Positions 52,545 to 61,020 of a stretch of DNA of 64,000 nt are shown piece after piece (the first letter of the stretch is position 1; every line of letters starts with the position of its first letter). Made by a program: the position numbers and the translations under genes. The DNA comes from Bog-473 sp963756025 (GTDB lineage Bacteria; Actinomycetota; Acidimicrobiia; Acidimicrobiales; RAAP-2). The stretch is taken from NCBI GenBank assembly GCA_963756025.1, contig CAVWMF010000007.1, positions 186,001 to 250,000 of the forward strand. Reading direction: 5' to 3'. The notes under the pieces were generated by a model. The model saw only the letters and a list, made by a program, of their open reading frames with translations. It had not been told where the DNA came from and did not search any database.

Positions 52545-53735
52545 TCAGGCCGAAATGCCGAGCAGCTGCATCATGTTGCCGCCCATCACGAGTCGGAGCT
52601 CGTCGTCAGGCAGTCCGTGCAATTCCGCCGCCCACGACAGGGGGTCGGCCAGCCCTTCGATGTGGGGGAAGTCGGAACCGAAGATCACGTGATCCGCCCC
52701 GAGGAGATGCACGAGCTCGCGTGGGTCCTCCTCGTGGAACGGATGCATCCAAAAATGCCGTTTGAAGGTGGCTGACGGCTTCTCTTCGTAGCGGTGCGGC
52801 GCCTTGTCGTAGGCATGGTCGAGCTGCTCGAGGAAGTGCGGAACCCAACCCCCGCCGTTCTCGACCAACGCGATTCGTAACTTCGGGAACCGCTGGAGCG
52901 CTCCGTGGCAGATGAGTGACGTCGCGGCATCGCGGACCGCCCGGTAGTCCCCCTCCACCGTCAGCGAGAAGAGACTGGGCTCGCCGAACGCCAGCGCCTC
53001 GCCGTGCGCGCCTTCCCATTCATTGGTGTAGCGGTTGTACCCACTGTCCGACGCGTGCAGGACGACGAGCACGCCGGACTCCTCGACCTTCTTCCAGAAC
53101 GGGTCGAACTCTGTCAGCGCGAAAGTACGAGGGCCTCGATAGCCCCACGCCGGAGCGGGGCGCATCAAGATCGCCCGGGCCCCGTGTGCGACGACGAATT
53201 CGAGCTCCTGCATCGCTCGTTCGACCAGCCCCGTGGCAATGACCGGCGTCGAGAAGATCCGGTGCTCGAAGGTGTAGGGCCACGCCTCGATCATCCACTG
53301 GTTCAGGGCGTGGATGGCATCGGCGCAGAGATCGGGATCGTCCTTCATGCGTTCCTCGACGAGACTGGCCAAGGTCGGGTACATCATGGCGTAGTCGACG
53401 CCCTGCTCGTCCATGAGCTCCAGACGCGGACCCGCTTCGCGGAACGCTGGCGGGCAGTCGATGCCCCGGCCGATGATCTCCCGGTACGACTTGCCTTCGG
53501 GGTTCCCGATCTTGAAATACTCCTCCTGGGCGCCGGGCCGGCCGACCCGGTCGAACGTCGGGTTCGGGATGTAGTTGCTGACCTGGCCGTTCACCATAAT
53601 TTTGGTCCGGCCGTGCACCTCGACGAAATCGATCGCCCCACGGCGGTTCTCCGGCAGGTACTTGGTCAGGGCGTCGCCGGTCTCGTAGAGATGGTTGTCG
53701 GCGTCGAAGACAGGGAATCCGAGTTGCTTGCTCAC
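52545..53735 (-). CDS. Amidohydrolase_2 (ACMSD-like) metal-dependent hydrolase
   Basis: A 396-residue TIM-barrel protein close in layout to the gene at 3631. Metal-site motifs are FDADNHLYE near residue 10, VVLHASDSGYN near 217, ALVENGGGWVP near 289 and GSDFPHIEGLADP near 348. GTG 53735 has GGAGG six bases upstream; the frame itself extends to 53951. It overlaps the thioesterase-like gene by four bases (GTGA), and a third paralog follows that gene upstream, giving an amidohydrolase-thioesterase-amidohydrolase operon. Confidence 0.88.
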   Translation of the reverse strand: MSKQLGFPVFDADNHLYETGDALTKYLPENRRGAIDFVEVHGRTKIMVNGQVSNYIPNPTFDRVGRPGAQEEYFKIGNPEGKSYREIIGRGIDCPPAFREAGPRLELMDEQGVDYAMMYPTLASLVEERMKDDPDLCADAIHALNQWMIEAWPYTFEHRIFSTPVIATGLVERAMQELEFVVAHGARAILMRPAPAWGYRGPRTFALTEFDPFWKKVEESGVLVVLHASDSGYNRYTNEWEGAHGEALAFGEPSLFSLTVEGDYRAVRDAATSLICHGALQRFPKLRIALVENGGGWVPHFLEQLDHAYDKAPHRYEEKPSATFKRHFWMHPFHEEDPRELVHLLGADHVIFGSDFPHIEGLADPLSWAAELHGLPDDELRLVMGGNMMQLLGISA

Positions 53736-54595
53736 GCTTTTCCTCCACTTCCATTTGTGGCCGACCGAAAGACCGCCGACGCGGCGGTGACCGAGCGGTC
53801 GAGGTTCCCCTCGTCGTGCAACGTCAGGCGGACCCCGATCCGATCGGCTCCGTCGAAAGCCTCCCCCTCGACACGGAAGGGCCCGACCTTGCCCCGGGCG
53901 AGGAACATGACGTGCCAGCTCTCGATCTGCAGGCGATCGTCTTCGGCCCATTCCGCCGCAAGCGCGGTGGCTGCTGTCTCGAGCAGGATGTGTTGGGGGC
54001 CGAGGTGCAGTGCGGCGTCGGGCGAGGCCAATTCGATGGCCAGCTCGGGCAGGACCCAGTGCCCGTCGTCGCGACGCGACGCCCCGAACACCTTGTACAA
54101 GGGGGGCAGATCGGGCGAGTCCTCGACCACGATCTTCTCCTCTTCCATCTTTTCGAAGCCTGGTGGCACGTCACCGAGGCTGACCCCTTGGCCGGCGGTC
54201 AGGGCAATGACGCGGGCTCGGTTGTCGGCATCGACGATGAGCGATCGACTGAACCCCATGCGCTGGCCCTGCTTGAGGACTTCGGGCACGACCTCGATCC
54301 GACGCACGTCGCGGGCCTCGTCGAGAATCTGCAGGCTGTGAATGACCGGATTGGGCACGGCCACTTCGTCGCTGATCCCCCCACCCTCGGGCGACGCGAT
54401 GCACAGGGGGGCGGCCATGATCCCCCCGGACGCGTTGCGCATGTCATGACGCAGCTTCATGGTGGGGTCGGCCGGGCCGCTGTTCAGATTGGCATGACTG
54501 CGGCCCAGGTAGCGGTAGCTGAGCAGGCTCGTCCAACGGCGGCGGAGCTCTTCCCAGTGCTCCTCTCCCGACGTCGTCCGTATGTCCTTCAGCAC
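53732..54595 (-). CDS. Hot-dog fold thioesterase-like protein
   Basis: A 287-residue protein from GTG 54595, with GAAGGAG five bases upstream; a longer frame would run into the neighbour. Two hot-dog-like halves are visible: GGIMAAPLCIASPEGGGISDEVAVPNPVIHSLQILDEAR split by strands in the first, and LHLGPQHILLETAATALAAEW with LQIESWHVMFLARGKVGPF in the second, as in PaaI-type acyl-CoA thioesterases. It probably releases or binds an acyl-CoA intermediate. Catalytic residues cannot be fixed with confidence, so a non-enzymatic role is possible. Confidence 0.65.
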   Translation of the reverse strand: MLKDIRTTSGEEHWEELRRRWTSLLSYRYLGRSHANLNSGPADPTMKLRHDMRNASGGIMAAPLCIASPEGGGISDEVAVPNPVIHSLQILDEARDVRRIEVVPEVLKQGQRMGFSRSLIVDADNRARVIALTAGQGVSLGDVPPGFEKMEEEKIVVEDSPDLPPLYKVFGASRRDDGHWVLPELAIELASPDAALHLGPQHILLETAATALAAEWAEDDRLQIESWHVMFLARGKVGPFRVEGEAFDGADRIGVRLTLHDEGNLDRSVTAASAVFRSATNGSGGKA

Positions 54596-54617
54596 GAGCG
54601 CTCCTTCCCGCGGGCGA

Positions 54618-55796
54618 TCACGCCGGTCGGGGCGTGACGAGCGCCCGGGCATTGTCGTGCATGATCAGGCGCACATCCTCGTCGGAGAACCCATCCAACT
54701 CCTTCTCGAAGGAGAGCGGATCGGCCAGCCCTTCCGCATGGGGGTAGTCCGAACCGAACAGCACCCGCTCGGCGCCGACCCGGCTCACGAGCGCCTGCAC
54801 GTTGTCCTCGAAGAATGGCGAGACCCAGACGTGCTCCATGAACAACTCGTTCGGGTCGGCCCCGAAGGCATGAGGATTCTGGATGGCCGTCTTGCGCAAC
54901 CGTTGGAGGAGGGGCGAAACCCAGCCCGATCCCGTCTCGATGGTCGCGATGCGGAGGTTGGGAAAACGCTCGAAGAGTCGGTCCGACATGAGCGAAGCCA
55001 TCATGTCGTGTATCGGGCTGGCTGACAGCAGGCTCTTGAGGGGCGGCATCCGGAACGCCTCTATTTCGCCGGTCATACCCCAGATCTGCTCGTACTCGCC
55101 GTAGCCGGAGTCGCCACCGTGGATGGCCAAGGTAATCCCGGCCTCGTTCAGACGCGCCCAGAACGGGTCGTGTGCCGGGTCGCCGGGCGTGCGCCGACCA
55201 AACCGTGTATTGACCGAACCGGGACGCATGAGCACGACACGCACATCGTGATCCAAGGCCCACTCCAACTCCGAGACGGCCCAGTCGAGGTCGATGAGGC
55301 TCACGTACGGGGCCCCGTAGATCCGGTCTTCGAAGTTCAGTCCCCAATCCTCGTCCAACCAGCGGTTGAAGGCGGTGAAGACCGCTGCGCAGGCTTCTTG
55401 GTCGTGCTCGAGGGCTGCCTCCATACCGACGCCGATCGTCGGCAGCATGATGCACGCTTCGAGTCCCTGTTCGTCCATGACCCGCAACCGCGCTTGTCGA
55501 TCGCGGTATTCAGGACGTGACGAAATCGGCTCGAGTTCCCCGAAGGCGCTCCGCATGTCCCCCACCCCCGACTTCGCCCGAAAGTATTCCGACAACGCTC
55601 CGGGCCTTGACACCTGCTCGAACGTCGGATTCGGAATGAATCGGTTGACCCGGCCGCCGACCAGAAGGCGCTCTTTCCCGTCGATGGTGGCCCACTGCAC
55701 GGCCCGCTTTCGCATCGCCGGATCGATATAACGGGTAAAGGCGTCGAGCGCCTCGTAATAGTGGTTGTCAGCGTCGAAAACCGGGAAATCGACCAA
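54618..55796 (-). CDS. Amidohydrolase_2 (ACMSD-like) metal-dependent hydrolase
   Basis: A 392-residue paralog. Motifs in order are FDADNHYYEA near residue 6, AIHGGDSGYGEY near 222, IETGSGWVSP near 286 and GSDYPHAEGLADP near 345. TTG 55796 is the only good start, with GAAGGG eight bases upstream. It opens the leftward operon and diverges from a KstR-like TetR gene, with a motif B palindrome in the gap. The substrate is presumably a carboxylated or ring-cleavage intermediate; the reaction is unproven. Confidence 0.88.
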   Translation of the reverse strand: MVDFPVFDADNHYYEALDAFTRYIDPAMRKRAVQWATIDGKERLLVGGRVNRFIPNPTFEQVSRPGALSEYFRAKSGVGDMRSAFGELEPISSRPEYRDRQARLRVMDEQGLEACIMLPTIGVGMEAALEHDQEACAAVFTAFNRWLDEDWGLNFEDRIYGAPYVSLIDLDWAVSELEWALDHDVRVVLMRPGSVNTRFGRRTPGDPAHDPFWARLNEAGITLAIHGGDSGYGEYEQIWGMTGEIEAFRMPPLKSLLSASPIHDMMASLMSDRLFERFPNLRIATIETGSGWVSPLLQRLRKTAIQNPHAFGADPNELFMEHVWVSPFFEDNVQALVSRVGAERVLFGSDYPHAEGLADPLSFEKELDGFSDEDVRLIMHDNARALVTPRPA

Positions 55797-55833
55797 GGTG
55801 CCAGCCCTTCTGTGGAACGCCGTCTGCTATCCT

Positions 55834-55846
55834 AGAATCAGATTCT
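55834..55846. promoter_or_regulatory. AGAAT-CAG-ATTCT operator-like palindrome (motif B)
   Basis: Perfect five-base arms around three bases, in the divergent region between the amidohydrolase at 54618 and the TetR gene at 55902. Same architecture as sites at 19756 and 59007. Confidence 0.65.
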
Positions 55847-55901
55847 CGTTTTCGCAACTGAGACCGCGGGCATCCGAAGGGGACCGCACGAGAGGAGACA
55901 G

Positions 55902-56555
55902 GTGGCGGAGCAGCACGCGCAGGGGCGATTTCCTTCCCCCCTGCCGCCGTCCAGAGCGGAGCGTCGGAGCCGGATCATCCGCACCGCCCTGGAAATGTTG
56001 TCCGAGTCCGACTACGACGACATCCAGATGCGTGACGTCGCCGAAGGATCAGACGTGGCGTTAGCCACCCTCTATCGCTACTTTCCGTCGAAGGAGCAGC
56101 TCTTCGCCGCAGTGCAGCTCGAATGGGTCGAGCGGTTGCACCGCCGGGTTGCCCAACGTGGCCTGCAGGGAGACTCGGACCTCGAGCGACTTCTCGACGT
56201 CCTGCGACGATCTGTCCGCTCCTTCAAGGCGAGCCCGCAGTTCTACCGCGTCCTCATGATGCTGGAGACCACGAAGGATCCCGTGGCTCGTGAGCTCTAC
56301 GAAGTGATGGCCCGTGCGACGGCGGATACCTACAGGGTGGCGATCCGCAATACCGACCCCGAGACCGCAGAGCGCCTACTCCGCTCCACGCTCGACATCC
56401 TGGGGGCCGAGATGCGGGCGTGGGCGCTCGAGCGCCGTTCCATCGAGGAGGCGGCGCGGCGCATCGAAGAATCGTTGCAGGTGCTGTTCACGTACCGGGA
56501 ACAGAAAGACCGACGGAAGGTGGATGCCGACGTCGCCTCCACGCACCCGGGCTGA
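55902..56555 (+). CDS. TetR family regulator, KstR-like
   Basis: A 217-residue TetR protein. The DNA-binding domain (about residues 18-68) reads YDDIQMRDVAEGSDVALATLYRYFPSKEQL, split here as the recognition helix ALATLYRYFPSK after QMRDVAEGSDV. That closely resembles KstR, the mycobacterial cholesterol-catabolism repressor (QMRAVADRADVAVGTLYRYF). GAGGAG precedes GTG 55902. Motif B palindromes before this gene and two other operons are plausible targets. The likely ligand, by analogy, is a CoA thioester of a steroid or lipid intermediate. Confidence 0.88.
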   Translation: MAEQHAQGRFPSPLPPSRAERRSRIIRTALEMLSESDYDDIQMRDVAEGSDVALATLYRYFPSKEQLFAAVQLEWVERLHRRVAQRGLQGDSDLERLLDVLRRSVRSFKASPQFYRVLMMLETTKDPVARELYEVMARATADTYRVAIRNTDPETAERLLRSTLDILGAEMRAWALERRSIEEAARRIEESLQVLFTYREQKDRRKVDADVASTHPG

Positions 56556-56572
56556 GCGTGAGGTCGATATCG

Positions 56573-58300
56573 ATGCCGTCGCCCCGCGGGAGCAGTCGTC
56601 AGAGTCGACACCGGTTGGCCTGGACCGGGCAGGATCTCCCGGCCGAAGCGGCAGAGGATCTGTTGGGCCCGGGCGGCCCCTTCGAGCTCACGGTGGAGGA
56701 CCGGCGGGGGTTCTCAGTGCGCGTCTTCGCCCGTCGGCCCACCTCGGTCGTCGACGTGCTCAGTGCAGGGGCCGAACGCTACCGGGACCGTCCGTATCTC
56801 GTCTTTCCGGAGCGGACGCTGACGTTCGCATCGATCGTGCCGGCCGTCGCTCATCTGGCGAGCGGTCTGCGAACCCGCTTCGGCGTCCGCCCCGGTGACC
56901 GCATCGCGATCGCGGCGGCGAACCGCGTGGAGTACGCCCTCTTGTTCTGGGCCGTAGCCTCGCTCGGAGGGAGCACAGTCGCACTCAACGGTTGGTGGAC
57001 CGGGTCGGAACTGGCCTACGCCGTCGAACTGACCGAGCCGCGCGTCGTGTTCGCCGACCGCCGGCGCATGGAGCGGCTGACCGCGCTTGACTTCGGCATG
57101 GCCGTCCGCCCGCTGGAGGAGACGGTGGCCGAACTGGAGGCGGAGGGGGCGGGGGCACCGTTGCCGGCAGTCTCGTCCCACGAGGACGATCCCGTCGTGA
57201 TCCTTTTCACGAGCGGGACGACGGGCCGGCCGAAGGGTGTGCCCATCTCGCATCGGAATATCATCCATTTCGCACTGGCCACCCAGCTCCGGGGTGCTGA
57301 GCTCCGGGTCCGCGCCGGGTCCGCCGTGCCATCCCCGCTTCTCCCCTGTGCCCTCAACAGCAGTCCGATGTTCCACGTCTCGGGTCTCACCTGCACGATG
57401 GTGCCCGCCCCGATGACCGGCGTCACACTCGTCTACCCACCGGTCGGGCGCTGGCGCGAAGAGGTCCACCTCGCCCTGAGCGAACAACACAAGGTCTCGG
57501 TCTGGTCACTCGTGCCGACGCAACTCTGGCGCTTGTTGGACTGGCCCGAGTTCGGGCGCTACGACCTTGCGTCGCTGCGGACGGTGGGGGGCGGCGGGGC
57601 GGTCTGGCCGCCAGAACTCCTGCGAAAGCTCGAAGAACGGCTCCCGTGGGTCCGTCCGGCCCTCGGGCTCGGCTACGGCATGACCGAGACGAACGGGCTC
57701 GGCACCAGCCTGGGCGGCACCGACAGCTTTCTCCACCCGGACTCCATCGGTCAGCCATCACCCACGGTCGAACTCGAGATCCGCGATCCACGGTCGCGCG
57801 ACGCCCTGGCCGAAGGAGCCGTCGGGGAGATCGCTCTCCGCTCCGCCAGCACGTTCGCCGGTTACTGGCGTGATCGAGCGGCCACCGAAGCTGTCATCGA
57901 GGATGGCTGGTACCACACCGGCGACCTCGGTTCTCACCGTGACGGATTCGTCTATCTCGCAGGCCGGCGGAGTGACCTCATCATCCGTGGCGGGGAGAAC
58001 GTCTCTCCGGTCGAGGTGGAGAACCGGCTCTACGAGCATCCTGCGGTGGTCGAAGTGGCCGTCGTCGGGGTGCCGCACCGAACGTTGGGACAGCAGGTCA
58101 AGGCGTTCCTCGTCCTCCGTGAAGGCCATGCCAGCTCCGCGGCCGAGATCCGCTCCTTTGCCGGGACCGCCCTGGCCGCCTTCAAGGTTCCCGAGCACGT
58201 GGAGTTCGTCGACGAGTTGCCGCACAACGCCTCGGGCAAGGTGCTCAAGCATCTCCTCCTCGGAGGGGTCACGAGCAGTTACTTCGTCGAAGAAGAATGA
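56573..58300 (+). CDS. AMP-forming acyl-CoA synthetase (FadD-type)
   Basis: A 575-residue adenylate-forming enzyme. The P-loop is ILFTSGTTGRPKGV near residue 209, the A5 motif GYGMTETNG near 367, the A7 motif WYHTGDLG near 446, GRRSDLIIRGGENV near 466 and the C-terminal catalytic Lys in NASGKVLK near 556. It activates a carboxylic acid to its CoA ester. ATG 56573 with GAGG upstream is preferred; GTG 56558 is an alternative. It lies 17 bases after the TetR gene and overlaps the crotonase by four bases, so all three are co-transcribed. Confidence 0.92.
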   Translation: MPSPRGSSRQSRHRLAWTGQDLPAEAAEDLLGPGGPFELTVEDRRGFSVRVFARRPTSVVDVLSAGAERYRDRPYLVFPERTLTFASIVPAVAHLASGLRTRFGVRPGDRIAIAAANRVEYALLFWAVASLGGSTVALNGWWTGSELAYAVELTEPRVVFADRRRMERLTALDFGMAVRPLEETVAELEAEGAGAPLPAVSSHEDDPVVILFTSGTTGRPKGVPISHRNIIHFALATQLRGAELRVRAGSAVPSPLLPCALNSSPMFHVSGLTCTMVPAPMTGVTLVYPPVGRWREEVHLALSEQHKVSVWSLVPTQLWRLLDWPEFGRYDLASLRTVGGGGAVWPPELLRKLEERLPWVRPALGLGYGMTETNGLGTSLGGTDSFLHPDSIGQPSPTVELEIRDPRSRDALAEGAVGEIALRSASTFAGYWRDRAATEAVIEDGWYHTGDLGSHRDGFVYLAGRRSDLIIRGGENVSPVEVENRLYEHPAVVEVAVVGVPHRTLGQQVKAFLVLREGHASSAAEIRSFAGTALAAFKVPEHVEFVDELPHNASGKVLKHLLLGGVTSSYFVEEE

Positions 58301-59007
58301 ACAAGGAACCCGACGCTCCGCTCCTGATCGAGCAGCACGGGCCGGTGGGGTGGCTGATCTTCAACCGCCCCGACGCCGGCAATGCCATGGACGCCGCGAT
58401 GCTCGATGCGCTGGAAGGGGCCTGGACGGAATTGGACCGGGACCCCGCGGTCCGGGTCATTGTGAACACGGGCGCCGGCGCCAACTTTCAGACGGGCCTG
58501 GACATGATGGCGCTGGCGCGGGACCCGGACAGCCTGCGCGAGCAGTCGCGGCGGACCAAACGAGCCGAATTGCGGTTGACGGCGTTGCACAACGGGGTCT
58601 CGAAGCCTGTCATCGCGGCGATCAACGGCACGTGCGCCGGTGGCGGCCTCCACTTCGTGGCCGACGCCGATGTGGTGATCGCCGCCAGCGACGCCAGTTT
58701 CCTCGATCCGCATGTGAGCGTGGGACAGGTGAGCGCCTACGAACCGATCGGTCTCCTGTTCAAGATGCCGGCCGAAGCGGTCACCCGCATGGCCCTGCTT
58801 GGGCGGCACGAGCGGATTCCGGCGCGCCGCGCCTACACGCTGGGCATGGTGAGCCAGATCATCGATCCCCCCGAGCAGCTGCGGGCGGCGGCACAAAGGC
58901 TGGCGGAGGGGATCGCCCGGCAGTCTCCGGCGGCCCTCGCGGCGAGCAAAGCCGCCCTGTGGCGGGCCCTCGAAAACCGGAAGAGCGACAGTCCCTTGCA
59001 AGAATGA
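58297..59007 (+). CDS. Crotonase-fold protein lacking the usual glutamates
   Basis: A 236-residue enoyl-CoA hydratase-family protein. FQTGLDMMAL near residue 63 and AAINGTCAGGGLHFVADAD near 107 form the CoA and oxyanion region. The two Glu of classical hydratases are missing: the first site reads H-F and the second reads FLDPHVSVGQV near 129. The paralog at 60213 shares the DPHVSVGQV segment, so these residues probably define a different chemistry. It ends at the motif B site at 59007. Confidence 0.88.
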   Translation: MNKEPDAPLLIEQHGPVGWLIFNRPDAGNAMDAAMLDALEGAWTELDRDPAVRVIVNTGAGANFQTGLDMMALARDPDSLREQSRRTKRAELRLTALHNGVSKPVIAAINGTCAGGGLHFVADADVVIAASDASFLDPHVSVGQVSAYEPIGLLFKMPAEAVTRMALLGRHERIPARRAYTLGMVSQIIDPPEQLRAAAQRLAEGIARQSPAALAASKAALWRALENRKSDSPLQE

Positions 59008-59019
59008 GAATCCAGTTCT
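59007..59019. promoter_or_regulatory. AGAAT-CCA-GTTCT operator-like palindrome (motif B)
   Basis: Third copy of AGAAYNNNRTTCT in the window, with one arm mismatch. It starts at the last base of the crotonase stop and lies 95 bases before the gene at 59115. Confidence 0.5.
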
Positions 59020-59114
59020 AGGGTACCGGCATGGCGTCCGGGGGGCCCTTGTCACCGCGCACCTGACCCGCGCATTCCCCGCGCCAGGACCGGCGCACAA
59101 CAGAAGGAGTCACG

Positions 59115-60188
59115 ATGGATGCAATCAAAATTGGTTGGCTCGGATCGGCCCTCGACGGGCCGGGCGGGGGATACGACAAGATCCATCGGATGGCCTTCGA
59201 CGAGGCGACCGAACAGGGCCTCTTGGAGCGCCCGGTGGAATTTGTCCTCCATCCGGAGAACGGCCTGCCCCAGGGGTCCGCCAAGAACGCGACCGACGGG
59301 TTCCGTTGGCTGGTCGAAGAGGGGTGCATCGGCGTCGCTGGTGCCTACAGCTCGGATAACGCGATCACCGTCGGTCCCCTGGCCAATGAGCTCCATGTGC
59401 CGCTCATCAGCTGGTGCGGCACGGAACAGTTCCATGGCGACTACAACTTCCGGCTCGGCAACGGTGACTGCGGAGGTGACGCCACGTTGATCGTGGCCTG
59501 GCTGAAGCGGCATGGCCACGAGCGCGTCGCTGTCCTCAGCGAGATCTCGCCCAACGGCGAGGAATACTTCCGGTACTTCCGCCAGGAGTGCCGGCGGCGC
59601 GGCATCGCGGTCGCCGCGGTCGAGACCGTCTCGCAGACGCCCACCGATTTGACGGCCAACCTTCGCAATCTGCGCAGGATCGAGCCCGATGCGCTCGTCT
59701 ACATGGGCTATGGGATGTTGGCCGCCAAGGGTCTCCTCCGCGCGTCACTGGACGAGCTGGAGTGGGATCCCCCGCGCATCATGACCACGGCCTTCATGTT
59801 CTACCTCATGGGCTTCGAGAAGTTCGAGGGGTGGGTGGGGATTGACCAACTGGACCCGCAGAACCCCCTCGTCCAGAACTTCCACCAACGCTATGTCGAG
59901 CGCTACGGAGAGGATCCACCCCTGTGGCCGAACGCCGTTCCGGTTCTGGCCTACGACACGGCGAGGGTGCTCGTCGAAGGTCTGCTCCGCGCCCCCATTC
60001 TGAGTGGTGAAGGCCTCAAGGCCGGCTTGGAGCGCATCAGGTTCATGCCGAGCACGACCGGCGGTCCCCACACCCACATCGCGTGCTCTCCGCACGAGCA
60101 CGGCATGTTTCGCGGCGACTGGCTCCTCTACGGGCGGGTGCAGAACGATACGTTGGAGTTCGAGGGGCTCTTCGAACCCTGGGAATAG
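59115..60188 (+). CDS. Periplasmic-binding-fold protein without signal peptide
   Basis: A 357-residue protein of the LivK/amino-acid-binding receptor fold. It starts directly with MDAIKIGWLGSALDGPGGGY, the first beta strand of the mature fold, with GAAGGAG before the ATG. There is no secretory signal, unlike the receptors at 8126 and 15116. RLGNGDCGGDATLIVAWLKRHGHERVAVL and ALVYMGYG are typical of the family. It sits between two related crotonases. It may be a cytosolic ligand sensor or carrier like AmiC; an unseen signal through a missed start is unlikely given the good ribosome site. Confidence 0.82.
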   Translation: MDAIKIGWLGSALDGPGGGYDKIHRMAFDEATEQGLLERPVEFVLHPENGLPQGSAKNATDGFRWLVEEGCIGVAGAYSSDNAITVGPLANELHVPLISWCGTEQFHGDYNFRLGNGDCGGDATLIVAWLKRHGHERVAVLSEISPNGEEYFRYFRQECRRRGIAVAAVETVSQTPTDLTANLRNLRRIEPDALVYMGYGMLAAKGLLRASLDELEWDPPRIMTTAFMFYLMGFEKFEGWVGIDQLDPQNPLVQNFHQRYVERYGEDPPLWPNAVPVLAYDTARVLVEGLLRAPILSGEGLKAGLERIRFMPSTTGGPHTHIACSPHEHGMFRGDWLLYGRVQNDTLEFEGLFEPWE

Positions 60189-60212
60189 CGGTCACGTCGC
60201 CGAGAGGAGATC

Positions 60213-61016
60213 ATGGACTACCAGCATCTCAAGGTCGAGCGGCACGGGCCCGTCGGCTGGCTGATCAACAACAGACCGCAACAGCTGAATGCGATGAACG
60301 CGGCGATGCGGGACGAATTCGCCCTGGCCTGGGTCGAGCTGCGTGACGATCCCGACGTCCGGGTGATCGTCCATACGGGTGAAGGGCGGGATTTCCAGAC
60401 CGGGGTCGACGTCACCGAGATCGCCAGCGACGGGCTGGGAATGCAGCGGTACCGCGACGGTCTCGAAGACCTCGACATCCACTTCACGGCGTGGCATCAG
60501 AAGGTCTGGAAACCGGTGATCACCGCAGTGAACGGCATCTGCGCCGGTGGCGGGCTGCACTGGGTCGCCGATGCGGACATCGTGATAGCCGCTTCCGACG
60601 CCACGTTCTTCGATCCGCACGTCTCGGTCGGTCAGGTCGTCGCCATCGAAGCGATCGGTCTCCTCCGCAAGATGCCGGCCGAGGCAGTGATGCGCATGGC
60701 TCTCGTGGGTCGCCACGAGCGGATGAACGCCCCGCGGGCACTCGAGCTCGGGATGATCAGCCAGATCGTCGATCCGCCGGAACGACTGCGTGAGGCCGCA
60801 CAGGAGCTGGCCGAGAAGATCGCCCAGAACTCACCGGCCGCCATGGCGGCGACCAAACGCGCGCTCTGGGGTGCTTTCGAGCTCGGCCTGACGGACGCCT
60901 GCAAGGCCGGGGCGAGAGAGCTGATCTCCATGTGGGGCCATCCCGACCAGAGCGAGGGACCTCTCGCTTTTGCCGAGAAGCGTCCGCCGAATTGGCTCGC
61001 CCCTGAACCAGCCTGA
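60213..61016 (+). CDS. Crotonase-fold protein lacking the usual glutamates, paralog
   Basis: A 267-residue paralog of the protein at 58297. FQTGVDVTEI near residue 65, TAVNGICAGGGLHWVADAD near 108 and FFDPHVSVGQVVAIEAIG near 131 match it closely, again without both hydratase Glu. A C-terminal extension (AFAEKRPPNWLAP) resembles the trimer-contact tail of longer crotonases. GAGGAG precedes the ATG. It ends five bases before the acyl-CoA ligase start, so the two are co-translated or closely coupled. Confidence 0.88.
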   Translation: MDYQHLKVERHGPVGWLINNRPQQLNAMNAAMRDEFALAWVELRDDPDVRVIVHTGEGRDFQTGVDVTEIASDGLGMQRYRDGLEDLDIHFTAWHQKVWKPVITAVNGICAGGGLHWVADADIVIAASDATFFDPHVSVGQVVAIEAIGLLRKMPAEAVMRMALVGRHERMNAPRALELGMISQIVDPPERLREAAQELAEKIAQNSPAAMAATKRALWGAFELGLTDACKAGARELISMWGHPDQSEGPLAFAEKRPPNWLAPEPA

Positions 61017-61020
61017 CGCA

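Noticed and set aside
53735..53951. N-terminal extension of the amidohydrolase at 52545
   Set aside because: It would read through the upstream thioesterase gene; GTG 53735 has GGAGG and begins just before the metal motif.
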